DNA of 64,000 nt from CAYYNQ01 sp964473105 (lineage in GTDB: Bacteria > Sumerlaeota > Sumerlaeia > MVZB01): positions 12,510-76,509 of the forward strand of contig CAYYNQ010000097.1 in assembly GCA_964473105.1 (NCBI GenBank), in the 5' to 3' direction. The notes below the pieces were generated by a model that saw only the letters and a list, made by a program, of their open reading frames with translations, searched no databases and had not been told where the DNA came from. Below, in pieces: positions 8,646-17,774 of this stretch. The number at the start of each line of letters is the position of its first letter. Within the stretch, counting starts at the first letter, position 1. The translations under genes were made by a program, and so were the position numbers.

Positions 8646-9347
8646 CTACTGGGATTGGATCACCAGGTAACCGGCGCGGTTCATATTGCCTGAACCTCCG
8701 GCACGATAGATGTTCCCCACACTTTTTGTCCCATTTGTCGGGTCATAGATTGTCCCCAGCAGGGCATTGGGATTCTGGTCAGCCTCGGCGAAAATTACCT
8801 GGATGTTGCTTTCCGGGTTGCCGGGTTCGGGTGGATCGGTCGGCCCGAAATTCGAGGTGAAACCCATCATCAGGTCCGGGCCGTTACTAATCAACAGCCA
8901 CCAAGTTGCATTCTCACCGACGCTAATGTGGCCCAGGGTCTTGTTCCATGCAGATATCATGCGTCCGTCCCGGGTCATCGGGTCCCACTGGTATGTGGTA
9001 TACATCGTGCTATCATCACGACGCTCGACAAACGGATCCTGTATGTCCCCCGTGGTCATATAGGCGATCGGTGTCGACAGCAGAAACAGGCTGTGGCTGC
9101 CATCCGGGTTGTTTCCGTCGATAAATTCACCAAAACCACTTGGCCAGCCGTTGTTATCCATGTGATAGGCCTCAATCGCGGTATTCAGGGAACGCATGTC
9201 GGTTTTGACACGGCTGACCTTGGATCGGGTCTGGGCTTCAAGGAAATTCGGCACGGCGATGGCCGCAAGGATTGCAATGATAGCGACAACGATCAGTAGT
9301 TCAATTAACGTGAATCCGATTTTATCCCGAATGCTTAGGCTATTCAT
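8646..9347 (-). CDS. prepilin-like (type II/IV pseudopilin) protein downstream of TPP riboswitch
   Basis: This 233-residue secreted prepilin has a short leader ending in G, then FTLIELLIVVAIIAILAAIA, the prepilin peptidase site and hydrophobic helix. It continues with VPNFLEAQTRSKVSR and a large C-terminal domain rich in Gly, Asn and Asp. Such proteins assemble into pseudopili or are displayed at the surface. ATG 9347 is chosen because AGGAG lies six bases upstream; an in-frame ATG 45 bases earlier lacks this. It is the only gene on its strand before the convergent nadR gene. A TPP riboswitch lies 119 bases upstream (9466-9542) in the same orientation, an unexpected regulator for a pilin. A near relative is at 45289-45954. 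Confidence 0.88.
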   Translation of the reverse strand: MNSLSIRDKIGFTLIELLIVVAIIAILAAIAVPNFLEAQTRSKVSRVKTDMRSLNTAIEAYHMDNNGWPSGFGEFIDGNNPDGSHSLFLLSTPIAYMTTGDIQDPFVERRDDSTMYTTYQWDPMTRDGRMISAWNKTLGHISVGENATWWLLISNGPDLMMGFTSNFGPTDPPEPGNPESNIQVIFAEADQNPNALLGTIYDPTNGTKSVGNIYRAGGSGNMNRAGYLVIQSQ

Positions 9348-9465
9348 TATATTTCTCCTATTTCGCAGATGATCCGCACTAGGTTCGTTCACCCTATGGT
9401 GGCCTGGGTTGGCCGGGGGGTGAGCGGAAGCTGTATGCTTTGAAATGGAAATCGGGCCATCGAAA

Positions 9466-9542
9466 GCTTTCCTGCCCCGGGATGGTCCGGTTCAGGTTCA
9501 AAGGGTTTACTCTCAGCTCCGCATATGCGGGGCACCCCTAGC
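9466..9542 (-). promoter_or_regulatory. TPP riboswitch (THI element)
   Basis: Read on the minus strand, this segment carries the thiamine pyrophosphate aptamer landmarks in order: GCTAGGGGTGCC at the 5' end, CTGAGAG (plus-strand 9510-9516), CCCTTTGAACCTGA (9492-9505), then CCGG...CCGG and GGCAGGAAAGC closing P1 with the 5' GCT. The internal loop differs slightly from consensus (ACCAT where UAAU is usual). The only gene downstream on this strand is the prepilin-like gene at 8646-9347. A nested hairpin lies between them (CACCC/GGGTG enclosing GGCC/GGCC, about 9390-9425) without a U-tract, so control at translation is more likely than termination. The aptamer call is strong; its target is inferred. 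Confidence 0.87.
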
Positions 9543-9687
9543 GTGGACTCAAGGATAGTGATTCCAAAATATCTGCGCAAGATGAAAAATATGGGAGGCA
9601 TCGCTGTATTCAGGTTTATGGTCGGGCTCCGGCATTTTTGATGGCTGTTGGGAAGGGAGCAGTGAGGGAATGGAACCAAGAGTCTAG

Positions 9688-10890
9688 TTACGTCGATCCC
9701 GACTCCGAAACGGGTTGAGACAGGAGGGCCAGATAAGATTCATCAAGACGTTTTGCAGAAGTTTTCCAACTGTAGGTTTGTAGTGCGCTGGGCGGGATTT
9801 TGTTGGGCCATGTGGTTTCGCTGACGATGCGGGGAAACTCATCGATTGGAGCAATCTGTATATGGGATTCCAGTGCAGGATAACCCCTGGTGCCGAATTC
9901 GGTTGATACCACGGGCAGTCCTGTCGCGGCATACTCAGCAAGTTTGATATTGCTGCCCGATCCGGATATCATGGGATTCAAGCCTATGTCAGCCGATTGC
10001 AGCCATGGCAGGATATCGTCGGCCCTCCCAATTAGGGTCACATTGGGCGGGATCGCACCCTTTACGTCCAGCAATCGGCATATGTCCCCAACGATATAGT
10101 ATTTTACCCTCGGATCCTTTGTTGAAGGAGCGATTGTTTCCATGATGGCCCGAGCCGCCTCAATGTTGGGAGGCGTGCCGGAACCTGTGAAGATCACCGC
10201 CTTTTCACTGTTTTTTATTCCAAGGGCCTCCCTTGTTGTTTTTCTTCTCTCCGGATCCGTTGGCCGAAAACGTTTCTCGTCAAATCCATTTGGGACAATA
10301 TGGATGCGATCCGGATTAACATTACATTTTTCAGATATCCAGTCAGCATCCTGCTTGCTGCATGTGCAGATTGCGTCTGCATTTTCAATAGCTCCGCGCT
10401 CATTTACGAGAAGTCGTTTTCGCCAAAACCCGCCGAGCAGCCTGTCGTTCAGCTGTCCTTCCCAGTATTGAGACTCAATATTGTGAGCATTGTATACAAT
10501 GCGTGCGTGACTCCGGACTACGGGGTAAATATTGACGAACCATGGGAAATCGAACTGGATGATGTCGTAACGGTTCAGAGTGCAAATCTGCCTGAAAAGG
10601 TTTCGCAGGTGGCCGAACCATGAAGGTAATTCGGTCATGGGCATCAGGTGCAGACGGTTAAGGAGCAGGGGAATATCCAGGAGGAGACTATGCTGTTGCT
10701 CAACTTGGAATCCGGGCCGGATCTCCTTGCGTAATGCGGGGTAATTTCGGGCGACGAAACCGATGAGACGGACATTGTGGCCGGAATTCGCCAGTGATCC
10801 GGCAAGATGTCTTGAACGGAGTTCACCGCCGAAGCGTGGATCTGCAACGGTTCCCGAGGTAACAATCAGGATTTTTAAATGGGAGGACAT
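9688..10890 (-). CDS. GT4-type glycosyltransferase
   Basis: This GT-B fold glycosyltransferase of 400 residues has an N-terminal acceptor domain (GGELRSRHLAGSLANSGHNV, YNAHNIESQYW) and a C-terminal donor domain (VPNGFDEKRF, GSGTPPNIEAAR, ISGSGSNIKLAEYAATGLPVV). It resembles glycosyltransferases of polysaccharide clusters; donor and acceptor cannot be read from sequence. It is the last gene of a minus-strand run of six (17638 down to 9688) for a surface glycan. The gap to the upstream GT4 gene is 42 bases. Confidence 0.9.
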   Translation of the reverse strand: MSSHLKILIVTSGTVADPRFGGELRSRHLAGSLANSGHNVRLIGFVARNYPALRKEIRPGFQVEQQHSLLLDIPLLLNRLHLMPMTELPSWFGHLRNLFRQICTLNRYDIIQFDFPWFVNIYPVVRSHARIVYNAHNIESQYWEGQLNDRLLGGFWRKRLLVNERGAIENADAICTCSKQDADWISEKCNVNPDRIHIVPNGFDEKRFRPTDPERRKTTREALGIKNSEKAVIFTGSGTPPNIEAARAIMETIAPSTKDPRVKYYIVGDICRLLDVKGAIPPNVTLIGRADDILPWLQSADIGLNPMISGSGSNIKLAEYAATGLPVVSTEFGTRGYPALESHIQIAPIDEFPRIVSETTWPNKIPPSALQTYSWKTSAKRLDESYLALLSQPVSESGST

Positions 10891-10932
10891 ATCAGGCTAT
10901 CTATCTGGCCGACCCGTCGCAGGCCCCGGGAA

Positions 10933-12120
10933 TTACTGCCCAAGTTTCATATAAATCGATTCAAATCGTTTTGCAATACCTGGCCAGGAAAAATGCTCCC
11001 TTGCATACCGCCGGTTCATTTCGACAGCTCGGGTCATTATTTCTGTGTTGCGCATGCATGACAGCAGCACGTCGGCAAGGGAACCTGGATCATCCATCGG
11101 AAACAGGGTCCCTCGGAGCCCGACTTCGAGGCACTCACGGTTGGCCTCAATATCACTGATTACCGGGTAAATACCGGAAGCCATGGCCTCGAAAAGCGAG
11201 ACCGATGCCCCATCAAATCTTGAGGTTGACACATAAATGTCATGGCCTCTCAACATTGCTGCCAGTTGTGCAGGGTCGGCCCAGCCGGAGAAGTTCACGA
11301 CATTATTGAGGCCTAGTTCACGGGCGAGAGCCTTATATTTTTCACGGTCGGGACCATCCCCTGCAAGTGTGAGGCGGACATCGGGGTTTACCCTGATGAC
11401 ATCCACCATGGCGTACAGGATCTGAGATATATTGTAGGGATCTTCAAGCAGAGTGCGTGTACTGATGATTCTTGTGTATGACATATCCCGATCCGTCTTG
11501 GTATGGGCGGATTTGGCGAAAAAATCGTTACGAATCCCCATTGGGATATGGCGGCTTGTTTTCACGGGAACACCGAGGGACTCGCAGGCAGACTGGATGT
11601 GTCGTGCAGTGAAAGTCAGTGCCTTCGCCCGTTTCACTGTCCAGCGTGCAATGGGCCGGACAATTCGGTTATGGGCCGACATCCGTGCCTCCCTGCCGTG
11701 GACAGTCAACAGGTGTGGGATTTTGGATCTTGCTGACAGGATGGACCCAATCAGCCCTCCGGGAACCAGAAAGTGGCTGTGCAGAATGTCGAAAGACCGG
11801 TGCCTGATAATTCGCCTTCCGCACCGCAATGCCGACCACAGGTAGGTGATCATGCGAATGACAGGTATCCGGCGGTATTCACCGAGGGGTTTCCCTTCAG
11901 ACCAGAATCGGAAACGAAATATTTCCTCAGATCCATCAATCTTTATGTATGACTCATCCTCCGGGTGGATTGCAGATGTCATAATCGTGATCCGGTAACC
12001 TTTATCCTTCAGTGCCTGGACCAGGTTGTGGACGAATATACCTCGGTAATCACCAGGCCTTCCCGATGGGTAACCCGGTGCGATGAACAAGACATTCAAT
12101 CTTTGGGATCCTGCAATCAT
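10933..12120 (-). CDS. GT4-type glycosyltransferase
   Basis: This second GT-B glycosyltransferase (395 residues) has an N-terminal FIAPGYPSGRPGDYRGIFV loop, LLTVHGREARMS, and a C-terminal GT1 donor domain with AGDGPDREKYKALA, VNFSGW and the EX7E-type stretch SRFDGASVSLFEAMASG. The reading frame opens at 12240, inside the preceding gene. ATG 12120 is preferred because it gives a normal family N-terminus and a 13-base spacing from the upstream stop. It probably adds a hexose to a lipid-linked oligosaccharide on the cytoplasmic face; specificity is unknown. Confidence 0.9.
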   Translation of the reverse strand: MIAGSQRLNVLFIAPGYPSGRPGDYRGIFVHNLVQALKDKGYRITIMTSAIHPEDESYIKIDGSEEIFRFRFWSEGKPLGEYRRIPVIRMITYLWSALRCGRRIIRHRSFDILHSHFLVPGGLIGSILSARSKIPHLLTVHGREARMSAHNRIVRPIARWTVKRAKALTFTARHIQSACESLGVPVKTSRHIPMGIRNDFFAKSAHTKTDRDMSYTRIISTRTLLEDPYNISQILYAMVDVIRVNPDVRLTLAGDGPDREKYKALARELGLNNVVNFSGWADPAQLAAMLRGHDIYVSTSRFDGASVSLFEAMASGIYPVISDIEANRECLEVGLRGTLFPMDDPGSLADVLLSCMRNTEIMTRAVEMNRRYAREHFSWPGIAKRFESIYMKLGQ

Positions 12121-12133
12121 AGCAATGAGCAAC

Positions 12134-14578
12134 TCAATCGATTTGGCCCGGAGCCTGAAAATCCGTGTTGAGCGGTCCCCTGTATACCAGTTCGGCCTCC
12201 CGGAGCGTAATATGTTGTCTTCCATAATCACCGGGAACAAAATCTGTCATCCATGTTGGCAGCCTGCCATCGGTTCCTTCGTGGGCTATGGATCGAATGA
12301 ACAGCATTTCAAAAGGTTTTTCGGATTTGAACATGATTCTGAATGTTTCTGGATCCCTTGAGTTAAATACCATCGAGCCGACCGCATTCTCACCTGGCGG
12401 GACGTAAATATAGACGACGGGCCATTGTCCCCGTGGCGCCAGCAGGTTTGCGCTACGGGTCCCACCGCCCTTCAGGCGGAGTTCGTATTCACCGGAGGGA
12501 CTGTCCGGGCATGTAAACAGATGCTCCCGGGTGCCGGTCAGTCGGTATCCCTGTAGAATCATGTTTTTGTATGACCGATGACCGGACCAGATCGTGGGCT
12601 GGATATGATGAACAAGGGGGTGGATGTAACGGAAGAGTCGTCGGATCGATTCTCCCTTCGTTTTGAAGGGGGAATCGCCGGGTGTCCTGATCTCGATATT
12701 GAATGGCAGAGTCCGCAGTGATTTATCCCCCGGCGTTATCCATGCATCCTTGATAGGAAAGACGTCGATGCGGTATTTCCCGTCAGGAAAATATTTGGGG
12801 ACTTCAAATATGTATTCCACTGGTATGTGAGAATTTTGAGGGAGGCATAACACGCCTCCTGTCATGTAGGAAAAACCGCCTGTCCTGATAGGGACGGGAA
12901 CTGGTTTGTCTAGGCCAAGATGCCACCATCGGAGACCCATTAACCTTGTCTGTTCAAGGTGTTTCCATGTTATTTCCAGTGCGAAGCTGGTTCCGCGGTC
13001 GATCGACAAGGTTTTATCGTCCAGGGAATACCGGTTGGCCGGGTATATCCCGCCTCCAGGCCAGATGACCCCCGGTTCCTCGATCAGTTGTTCCCGGTCG
13101 GGATTGACCGGATTCTGTGGCACCCGGCCGGCCCTTTCATCATTGTCGAACAAAATCCCGTTCGGTTCACCGGGCAGGCTTGCCCACCGGATCCAGCTGA
13201 CGGATGCAAGATCAAACACTTTTGGATCAAAACGGTCGATTGAATAAAAGAACCGGCTCTCTGGGGTCTTGCTGATATTGCCGAAACCGGTTCCGGTGAT
13301 CAGGCTGACAGATCCTTCCATATCGTCGTTATATGCCTGTTCGTCGACAGGGATGTGTTTGCGATATACATCCACTACCTGTTCTATCTCGGGGCGCGGT
13401 TCAGCCGGATGTCCGAGTCTGGGGCCCAGTGGGTATAAAATCATGACCAGGGCGATGCAAGACAGGATACCCATGAAGGTTTCCACCGGCCTGCCGCGGG
13501 GCAGATGCCGGGACAACCTTGTTTCCTGCGCCGTAAAATTATTCCAGGCAATGGCGGCAAGGAGAAACATCTGATCCATTCCCCAGGCGGCCAGTGCCAT
13601 TCCGGGAATGAGCAGATGACAAAAGTTGTAGACATTGATGTTGACGAGTAAATAGAAGCAAACCAATGCCGTGATGGCCGTGACCTGAAAAATCCACGGC
13701 GAGCGGAAGAGGCCGATCAATGCAAAAAAGATACCCGGCATGGTGAAGACCAGGACGATCCGGGACAGGTACACCTTGTCCCAGAGTGTGGTTCCGAACC
13801 AACTCGCAAAATCGATATAGGTCACCCTGAACTGGTCTTTGAAAGAAAGCGCAATCTGGACTGGGTTGATATTGATCATCGCAAGAACGAAGGCGGTGGC
13901 GGCGATGATCAATATCAAAGCCACGATTCGCGTGCTTCGGGAGAGCCGACGTCCGCAAAGCAGGGCCAATAGAACGGACGGTAGCCAGACAAGCGAGGTT
14001 AACTTGGCAAGGGCTGAAAACATCAAAAGGAGGATCATGCAGAGCAACGGCCCGTATGTGTATCGGTTCTGTTGATGCAGTCTGAAGAAGAAAACCAATG
14101 CTCCGGCCTGGAACAGAAGGGCGAGTGGTTCGGCTAGGATAAGGCGGGAAATATCGGCATGGAATGGATTCAAGCCGATCGCTGCGGTGAAAAACAGCGT
14201 GATTCGTCGGCGCGAGGCAATGGTTGTTGCCGGGCGGGCGGTGGCCATGAAAACTGCCAGCGCGGCCAGCAGGATAGTCAGTATGCTGAAGATGACGTTA
14301 TAGGTGCGTGCAAGCGTCCATATTTCACAATTGAAAATCCGGCAGAGGCCGGAGGTTTTCCCGCTGATCCATGGAAGAATCTGAAGCTCGAGCCAGGATC
14401 TTCCGACATGGATAGATCCGGAACCGTCCATGATACGCTCAGTGAAAACATGGCTGGAACGTTGCCGATCGGCCGGAAAATCGACTGGCGGCATGTCCAG
14501 TTGATTGGATCGGATATAAAGGGAGGCTACAAGAATCAGGAGGAATATTGGCCAGAAACCCCGGCGGCTTTCGAGCAT
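12134..14578 (-). CDS. GT39/ArnT-like membrane glycosyltransferase with large C-terminal domain
   Basis: This polytopic membrane protein of about 814 residues has ten or more helices in the first ~430 residues, followed by ~380 residues of soluble, probably periplasmic sequence. The first loop contains MPPVDFPADRQ, acidic residues placed like the catalytic site of GT39/ArnT/PMT enzymes, which use polyprenyl-phosphate sugars outside the membrane. The C-terminal region may be a carbohydrate-binding module; I do not recognise its family. The frame is open from ATG 14704, but that would overlap the upstream aminotransferase by 62 bases. ATG 14578 just before the first helix is preferred. Function is inferred from topology and cluster context. 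Confidence 0.75.
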   Translation of the reverse strand: MLESRRGFWPIFLLILVASLYIRSNQLDMPPVDFPADRQRSSHVFTERIMDGSGSIHVGRSWLELQILPWISGKTSGLCRIFNCEIWTLARTYNVIFSILTILLAALAVFMATARPATTIASRRRITLFFTAAIGLNPFHADISRLILAEPLALLFQAGALVFFFRLHQQNRYTYGPLLCMILLLMFSALAKLTSLVWLPSVLLALLCGRRLSRSTRIVALILIIAATAFVLAMININPVQIALSFKDQFRVTYIDFASWFGTTLWDKVYLSRIVLVFTMPGIFFALIGLFRSPWIFQVTAITALVCFYLLVNINVYNFCHLLIPGMALAAWGMDQMFLLAAIAWNNFTAQETRLSRHLPRGRPVETFMGILSCIALVMILYPLGPRLGHPAEPRPEIEQVVDVYRKHIPVDEQAYNDDMEGSVSLITGTGFGNISKTPESRFFYSIDRFDPKVFDLASVSWIRWASLPGEPNGILFDNDERAGRVPQNPVNPDREQLIEEPGVIWPGGGIYPANRYSLDDKTLSIDRGTSFALEITWKHLEQTRLMGLRWWHLGLDKPVPVPIRTGGFSYMTGGVLCLPQNSHIPVEYIFEVPKYFPDGKYRIDVFPIKDAWITPGDKSLRTLPFNIEIRTPGDSPFKTKGESIRRLFRYIHPLVHHIQPTIWSGHRSYKNMILQGYRLTGTREHLFTCPDSPSGEYELRLKGGGTRSANLLAPRGQWPVVYIYVPPGENAVGSMVFNSRDPETFRIMFKSEKPFEMLFIRSIAHEGTDGRLPTWMTDFVPGDYGRQHITLREAELVYRGPLNTDFQAPGQID

Positions 14579-14642
14579 GCCGAAATGGTGTTCACGGTTG
14601 CGCCATTGAATGACAGGGCTGTCATGAGAATCCGTCACAGAT

Positions 14643-15821
14643 TCAATTTTGACCGGACAAGAAATTTTGAATATTTTCAACGACGTAGTGTTGTTGAGAC
14701 TCATTTAATTCGGGAAAGATCGGGAGTGCGAGTGCCTCCCGGCTAGCCTGTTCACTGATGGGCATCATGCCTTTGCGGTAGCCGTGGTTCTTAAAGCAGG
14801 GCTGGAGGTGCAAGGGGAGTCCATAATATACATTGCAACCGATCCCGTTTTCCCTCAAGCAGGCCAAGAGTCCATCGCGTCTTTCCGGGTGCACGCGGAT
14901 GACATACTGATGATACACATGGTTTTCAGAGATTGTCACAGCCGGGAATACGGTCGTCGGATCTAGCTGATCGGGGGATTGTGAACAGATGCCAGCCTCG
15001 CTGAGCAGCCGCCCATACCGGGCGGCATTCTCTGCCCTTGCCCGGCACCAGTCCTCCAGTAGAGGCAGTTTGACTCTGAGGACGGCAGCCTGCAGTGCGT
15101 CCAGTCGGGAATTGATTCCCAAAATCTCATGAATATACTGGCCGGTTTGGCCGTGGTGTCGCAACAGGCGCAGTTTCATACCCAGTTTCTCATCATGGCA
15201 GGTCATGAGGCCACCGTCCCCGAAACAACCTAGGTTTTTAGATGGAAAGAAACTGAAACACCCGATATCACCCACTGTGCCGGCCTTTTTGCCATGCCAG
15301 GTTGCCCCAATTGCCTGGGCGGTGTCCTCAATTATTGCAATATCGTTCCCGACCTTCAGGTCCAGGAGTCTCTGCATATCGACACACTGGCCAAAAATAT
15401 GGACGGGGATGATGACTCGCGTGCGGGGTGTGATCAGCGATTCAAGTAGACGGGTATCCATGTTGAAGCTGACCGGGTCAATATCACAGAAGACCGGTTT
15501 TAAGCCAAGGCGTACGATGGCTCCAACAGTTGCAAAAAAAGTGTAGGGGGATGTGATGACCTCATCGCCAGGTTTCAAATCCAGGGCCATTAATGCGATT
15601 AGCAGTGCATCTGAACCTGAGGCGCAACCAATTGCATGAGATGAACCAAGCCATTCCGAGATCTCCTTTTCGAATAATTCCACCTCGGATCCCAAGACAA
15701 ACCGCTGGGACTCAATAATACGCCGGACGGAAGATTCGATAGATTCCCTTATGGTCTCATACTGTGATCCGAGATCCAGCATTTTGACGGAAGTGACTGG
15801 GTTGATTTGTTGTGAACTCAT
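14643..15821 (-). CDS. DegT/DnrJ/EryC1-family sugar aminotransferase (WbpE-like)
   Basis: This PLP enzyme of 392 residues transaminates keto-sugar nucleotides. The family features are GCASGSDALLIALMAL, TSPYTFFATVGAIVRLG, EDTAQAIGATW and the PLP lysine in FSFFPSKNLGCFGDGG. It lies 53 bases upstream of the GT39-like gene and 53 bases downstream of a WbpD-like acetyltransferase. The pair matches WbpE/WbpD, which make UDP-2,3-diacetamido-2,3-dideoxy-glucuronate from the 3-keto sugar. The WbpA/WbpB dehydrogenases of that route are not in this window. The exact sugar is therefore inferred. Confidence 0.92.
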   Translation of the reverse strand: MSSQQINPVTSVKMLDLGSQYETIRESIESSVRRIIESQRFVLGSEVELFEKEISEWLGSSHAIGCASGSDALLIALMALDLKPGDEVITSPYTFFATVGAIVRLGLKPVFCDIDPVSFNMDTRLLESLITPRTRVIIPVHIFGQCVDMQRLLDLKVGNDIAIIEDTAQAIGATWHGKKAGTVGDIGCFSFFPSKNLGCFGDGGLMTCHDEKLGMKLRLLRHHGQTGQYIHEILGINSRLDALQAAVLRVKLPLLEDWCRARAENAARYGRLLSEAGICSQSPDQLDPTTVFPAVTISENHVYHQYVIRVHPERRDGLLACLRENGIGCNVYYGLPLHLQPCFKNHGYRKGMMPISEQASREALALPIFPELNESQQHYVVENIQNFLSGQN

Positions 15822-15874
15822 GCTGTCCCTCTTAAATGATCTGGAATGGTGATGATGAATGCCCTTGCCTTCAA

Positions 15875-16579
15875 TCAGGATCTGACCCGGGTCACGGGTT
15901 CCAGCCTGCCCGATATTTCACGGTAATGTTCACCGGTTTCGGGACATTGGAACAGTCCCGGATCTCCGTCGATATTTTGCAGCTTGAGTCCGGCCCTGCC
16001 GACCCAGCCCGTTTTGTTTGCCGGGACTCCCACCATGAGCGCATACGGTGGGACATCCCTGGTCAGGACCGTGCCGGCCCCAACGAAGGCATATTCCCCG
16101 ATCTCGACTCCGCAGACAATTGTACAGTTTGCGCCCAGGGTGGCCCCCCTTCCGACCCGGGTCTCCTCGTAAAGGTCCCTGCGGCTAATTTCGCTGCGGG
16201 GCATCCTGATGTTTGTGAAGACAACGGAAGGTCCACAGAAAACATGGTCTGAAAACCGGACCCCATCGTAGAGTGAGACATTATTTTGGATTTTGCATCC
16301 ATCACCGATTCTGACTCTTCCCGAAACAAAGACATTTTGGCCAAGATTACAGTTCCTCCCGATCTCGGCCCCGGCAACCACGTGACTAAAATGCCATATC
16401 CTCGTGCCCGCGCCGATGGAACATGGCTGGTCGATGACAGCACTCGGGTGACATTCAAACGTTTTGGATGACTTGTTCTTCAAAGGCCCAATGACCCGCC
16501 TGGATCGTTTCTCCACGGAGATACAGCCGATTTTATTGTCCGTTTCACCCCGCCGCCATGCAACCCAAAAGATTTCCAC
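15875..16579 (-). CDS. WbpD/WlbB-like sugar N-acetyltransferase
   Basis: This left-handed beta-helix acetyltransferase of up to 234 residues has many hexapeptide repeats (GAGTRIWHFSHVVAGAEIG, GQNVFVSGRVRIGDGC, GATLGANCTIVCGVEIG). The stretch IQNNVSLYDGVRFSDHVFCG and the ending PALMVGVPAN-type turn match UDP-2-acetamido-3-amino-glucuronate N-acetyltransferases. It would act directly after the DegT aminotransferase encoded next. GTG 16579 opens the frame without a clear ribosome-binding site. The first ~40 residues are unlike the family, so an internal start near residue 20-40 is possible. Confidence 0.85.
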   Translation of the reverse strand: MEIFWVAWRRGETDNKIGCISVEKRSRRVIGPLKNKSSKTFECHPSAVIDQPCSIGAGTRIWHFSHVVAGAEIGRNCNLGQNVFVSGRVRIGDGCKIQNNVSLYDGVRFSDHVFCGPSVVFTNIRMPRSEISRRDLYEETRVGRGATLGANCTIVCGVEIGEYAFVGAGTVLTRDVPPYALMVGVPANKTGWVGRAGLKLQNIDGDPGLFQCPETGEHYREISGRLEPVTRVRS

Positions 16580-16672
16580 GCAGCTGACCCGGGCCAGGGC
16601 ATGGCGGACGGATTATTCAGAAAGTTGATATTGAAAGACTTCAGGAAATCCATGCGGGCTCCGGCAGAATGT

Positions 16673-17638
16673 CTATTTGATCGGGACGGGTTGTATGGAG
16701 CGGTTGTTCCGATTCATTAGATAGTTTCGGTAAGCGGCGTATTTTCCCCGCGTGACTTCTAAGGTCAGCAACCAAGTAATGGGATGCCAGTCATTTTCAA
16801 GCAGGCAACGGACAATGCCCGCCAGATAGGCCATGGGCCATCGCCTCGGTTTTTTGTGGATCCCCCTTTCCAGCAGGAGGTAATACGATGAGCGGTGAGA
16901 ATGAAAAACGAGACGCTTCAGGTAGGTCAGTGTGAGCCTCGCTCCCGGGATCAGGTGTTTCAGGGACAGTTCCGGGAAATAACCGATCGCGTAACCGAGA
17001 TCGAGTGTGGTGAACAGCATGTCGATGTCTTCTGCGCCGGTCAGAAGATTTCCCTTACGCCCATACTCGCAACGCTTGGGATTTGATTCGAGCTGGCGGG
17101 AATATTCAACGGCTAGGTTTTTTCGTATGATCATGCCCGCGCCATAGGGGAACCATGGCTTGTAGGTCTGCAGATGAAAGGCCCAAATCGGGGCCTGGCC
17201 GTGGTCGGCCACGGCCAGATAGGGCATGAACCGGTAGCTACCGCGGGGGGGGGGGATTACAAACTGCCCCAGCCAATTTCCGCCGAGAGCGCCGACGAAG
17301 GGTTTTTCCCTCATGATTTCCATGGCGTTGATCAGATAATCGGCATGCAGGAGATTATCATCGTCAACAAATATCAACAGTCTGCCCTCTGCCTCGTGAA
17401 TGGCCCGAAGTCTTGCGTGGGTCAGGCCGAGGGTTCGTTCAACCACGAGTCGCCCGTGCAAAAATCCCGAGAGATCAATCCATTCCGAGATGGGGCGGTT
17501 GCTCATATTGTCTACCAGGATCAACTCCCACTGGTCCTGGGGATAAGTCTGGTTAGATAGCGCACTGAGGACGGCCCGCAGGTAATGTCTTTGAGGGTTG
17601 TGCGTACAAACACAGACGCTGACATCGAGTTGGCTCAT
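16673..17638 (-). CDS. GT2-family glycosyltransferase
   Basis: This GT-A fold glycosyltransferase of 321 residues has the nucleotide-binding start VSVCVCTHNPQRHYLRAVL, VDNMSNRP, and the metal-binding DDDN motif in LLIFVDDDNLLHADYL. GAGMIIRK and the TGAEDIDMLF acceptor motif follow. A weakly hydrophobic C-terminal part may touch the membrane. It is the first gene of the six-gene polysaccharide run. A run of eight G (plus strand, about 17237-17245) lies inside the gene and could be a slippage site, but the frame is intact here. Confidence 0.9.
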   Translation of the reverse strand: MSQLDVSVCVCTHNPQRHYLRAVLSALSNQTYPQDQWELILVDNMSNRPISEWIDLSGFLHGRLVVERTLGLTHARLRAIHEAEGRLLIFVDDDNLLHADYLINAMEIMREKPFVGALGGNWLGQFVIPPPRGSYRFMPYLAVADHGQAPIWAFHLQTYKPWFPYGAGMIIRKNLAVEYSRQLESNPKRCEYGRKGNLLTGAEDIDMLFTTLDLGYAIGYFPELSLKHLIPGARLTLTYLKRLVFHSHRSSYYLLLERGIHKKPRRWPMAYLAGIVRCLLENDWHPITWLLTLEVTRGKYAAYRNYLMNRNNRSIQPVPIK

Positions 17639-17774
17639 GAGTCTTAGATTCCCGAGGGAAAATTCACTGAAGGATCAACAAGTGCGGGTTTTGGCGGTGA
17701 TAAGCGGCCTTGAATACAATTTTTATACCGGGACCTTCCCGGCTTTTACTTGGCGTCACCAGACTGGTGTACCA

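Noticed and set aside
9389..9679. Open frame running through the TPP riboswitch
   Set aside because: The RNA motifs explain the sequence; the predicted peptide is Pro-rich with no recognisable domain.
12906..13574. Plus-strand open frames inside the GT39-like gene
   Set aside because: They lie opposite a strongly hydrophobic, well-organised membrane protein and have no features of their own.
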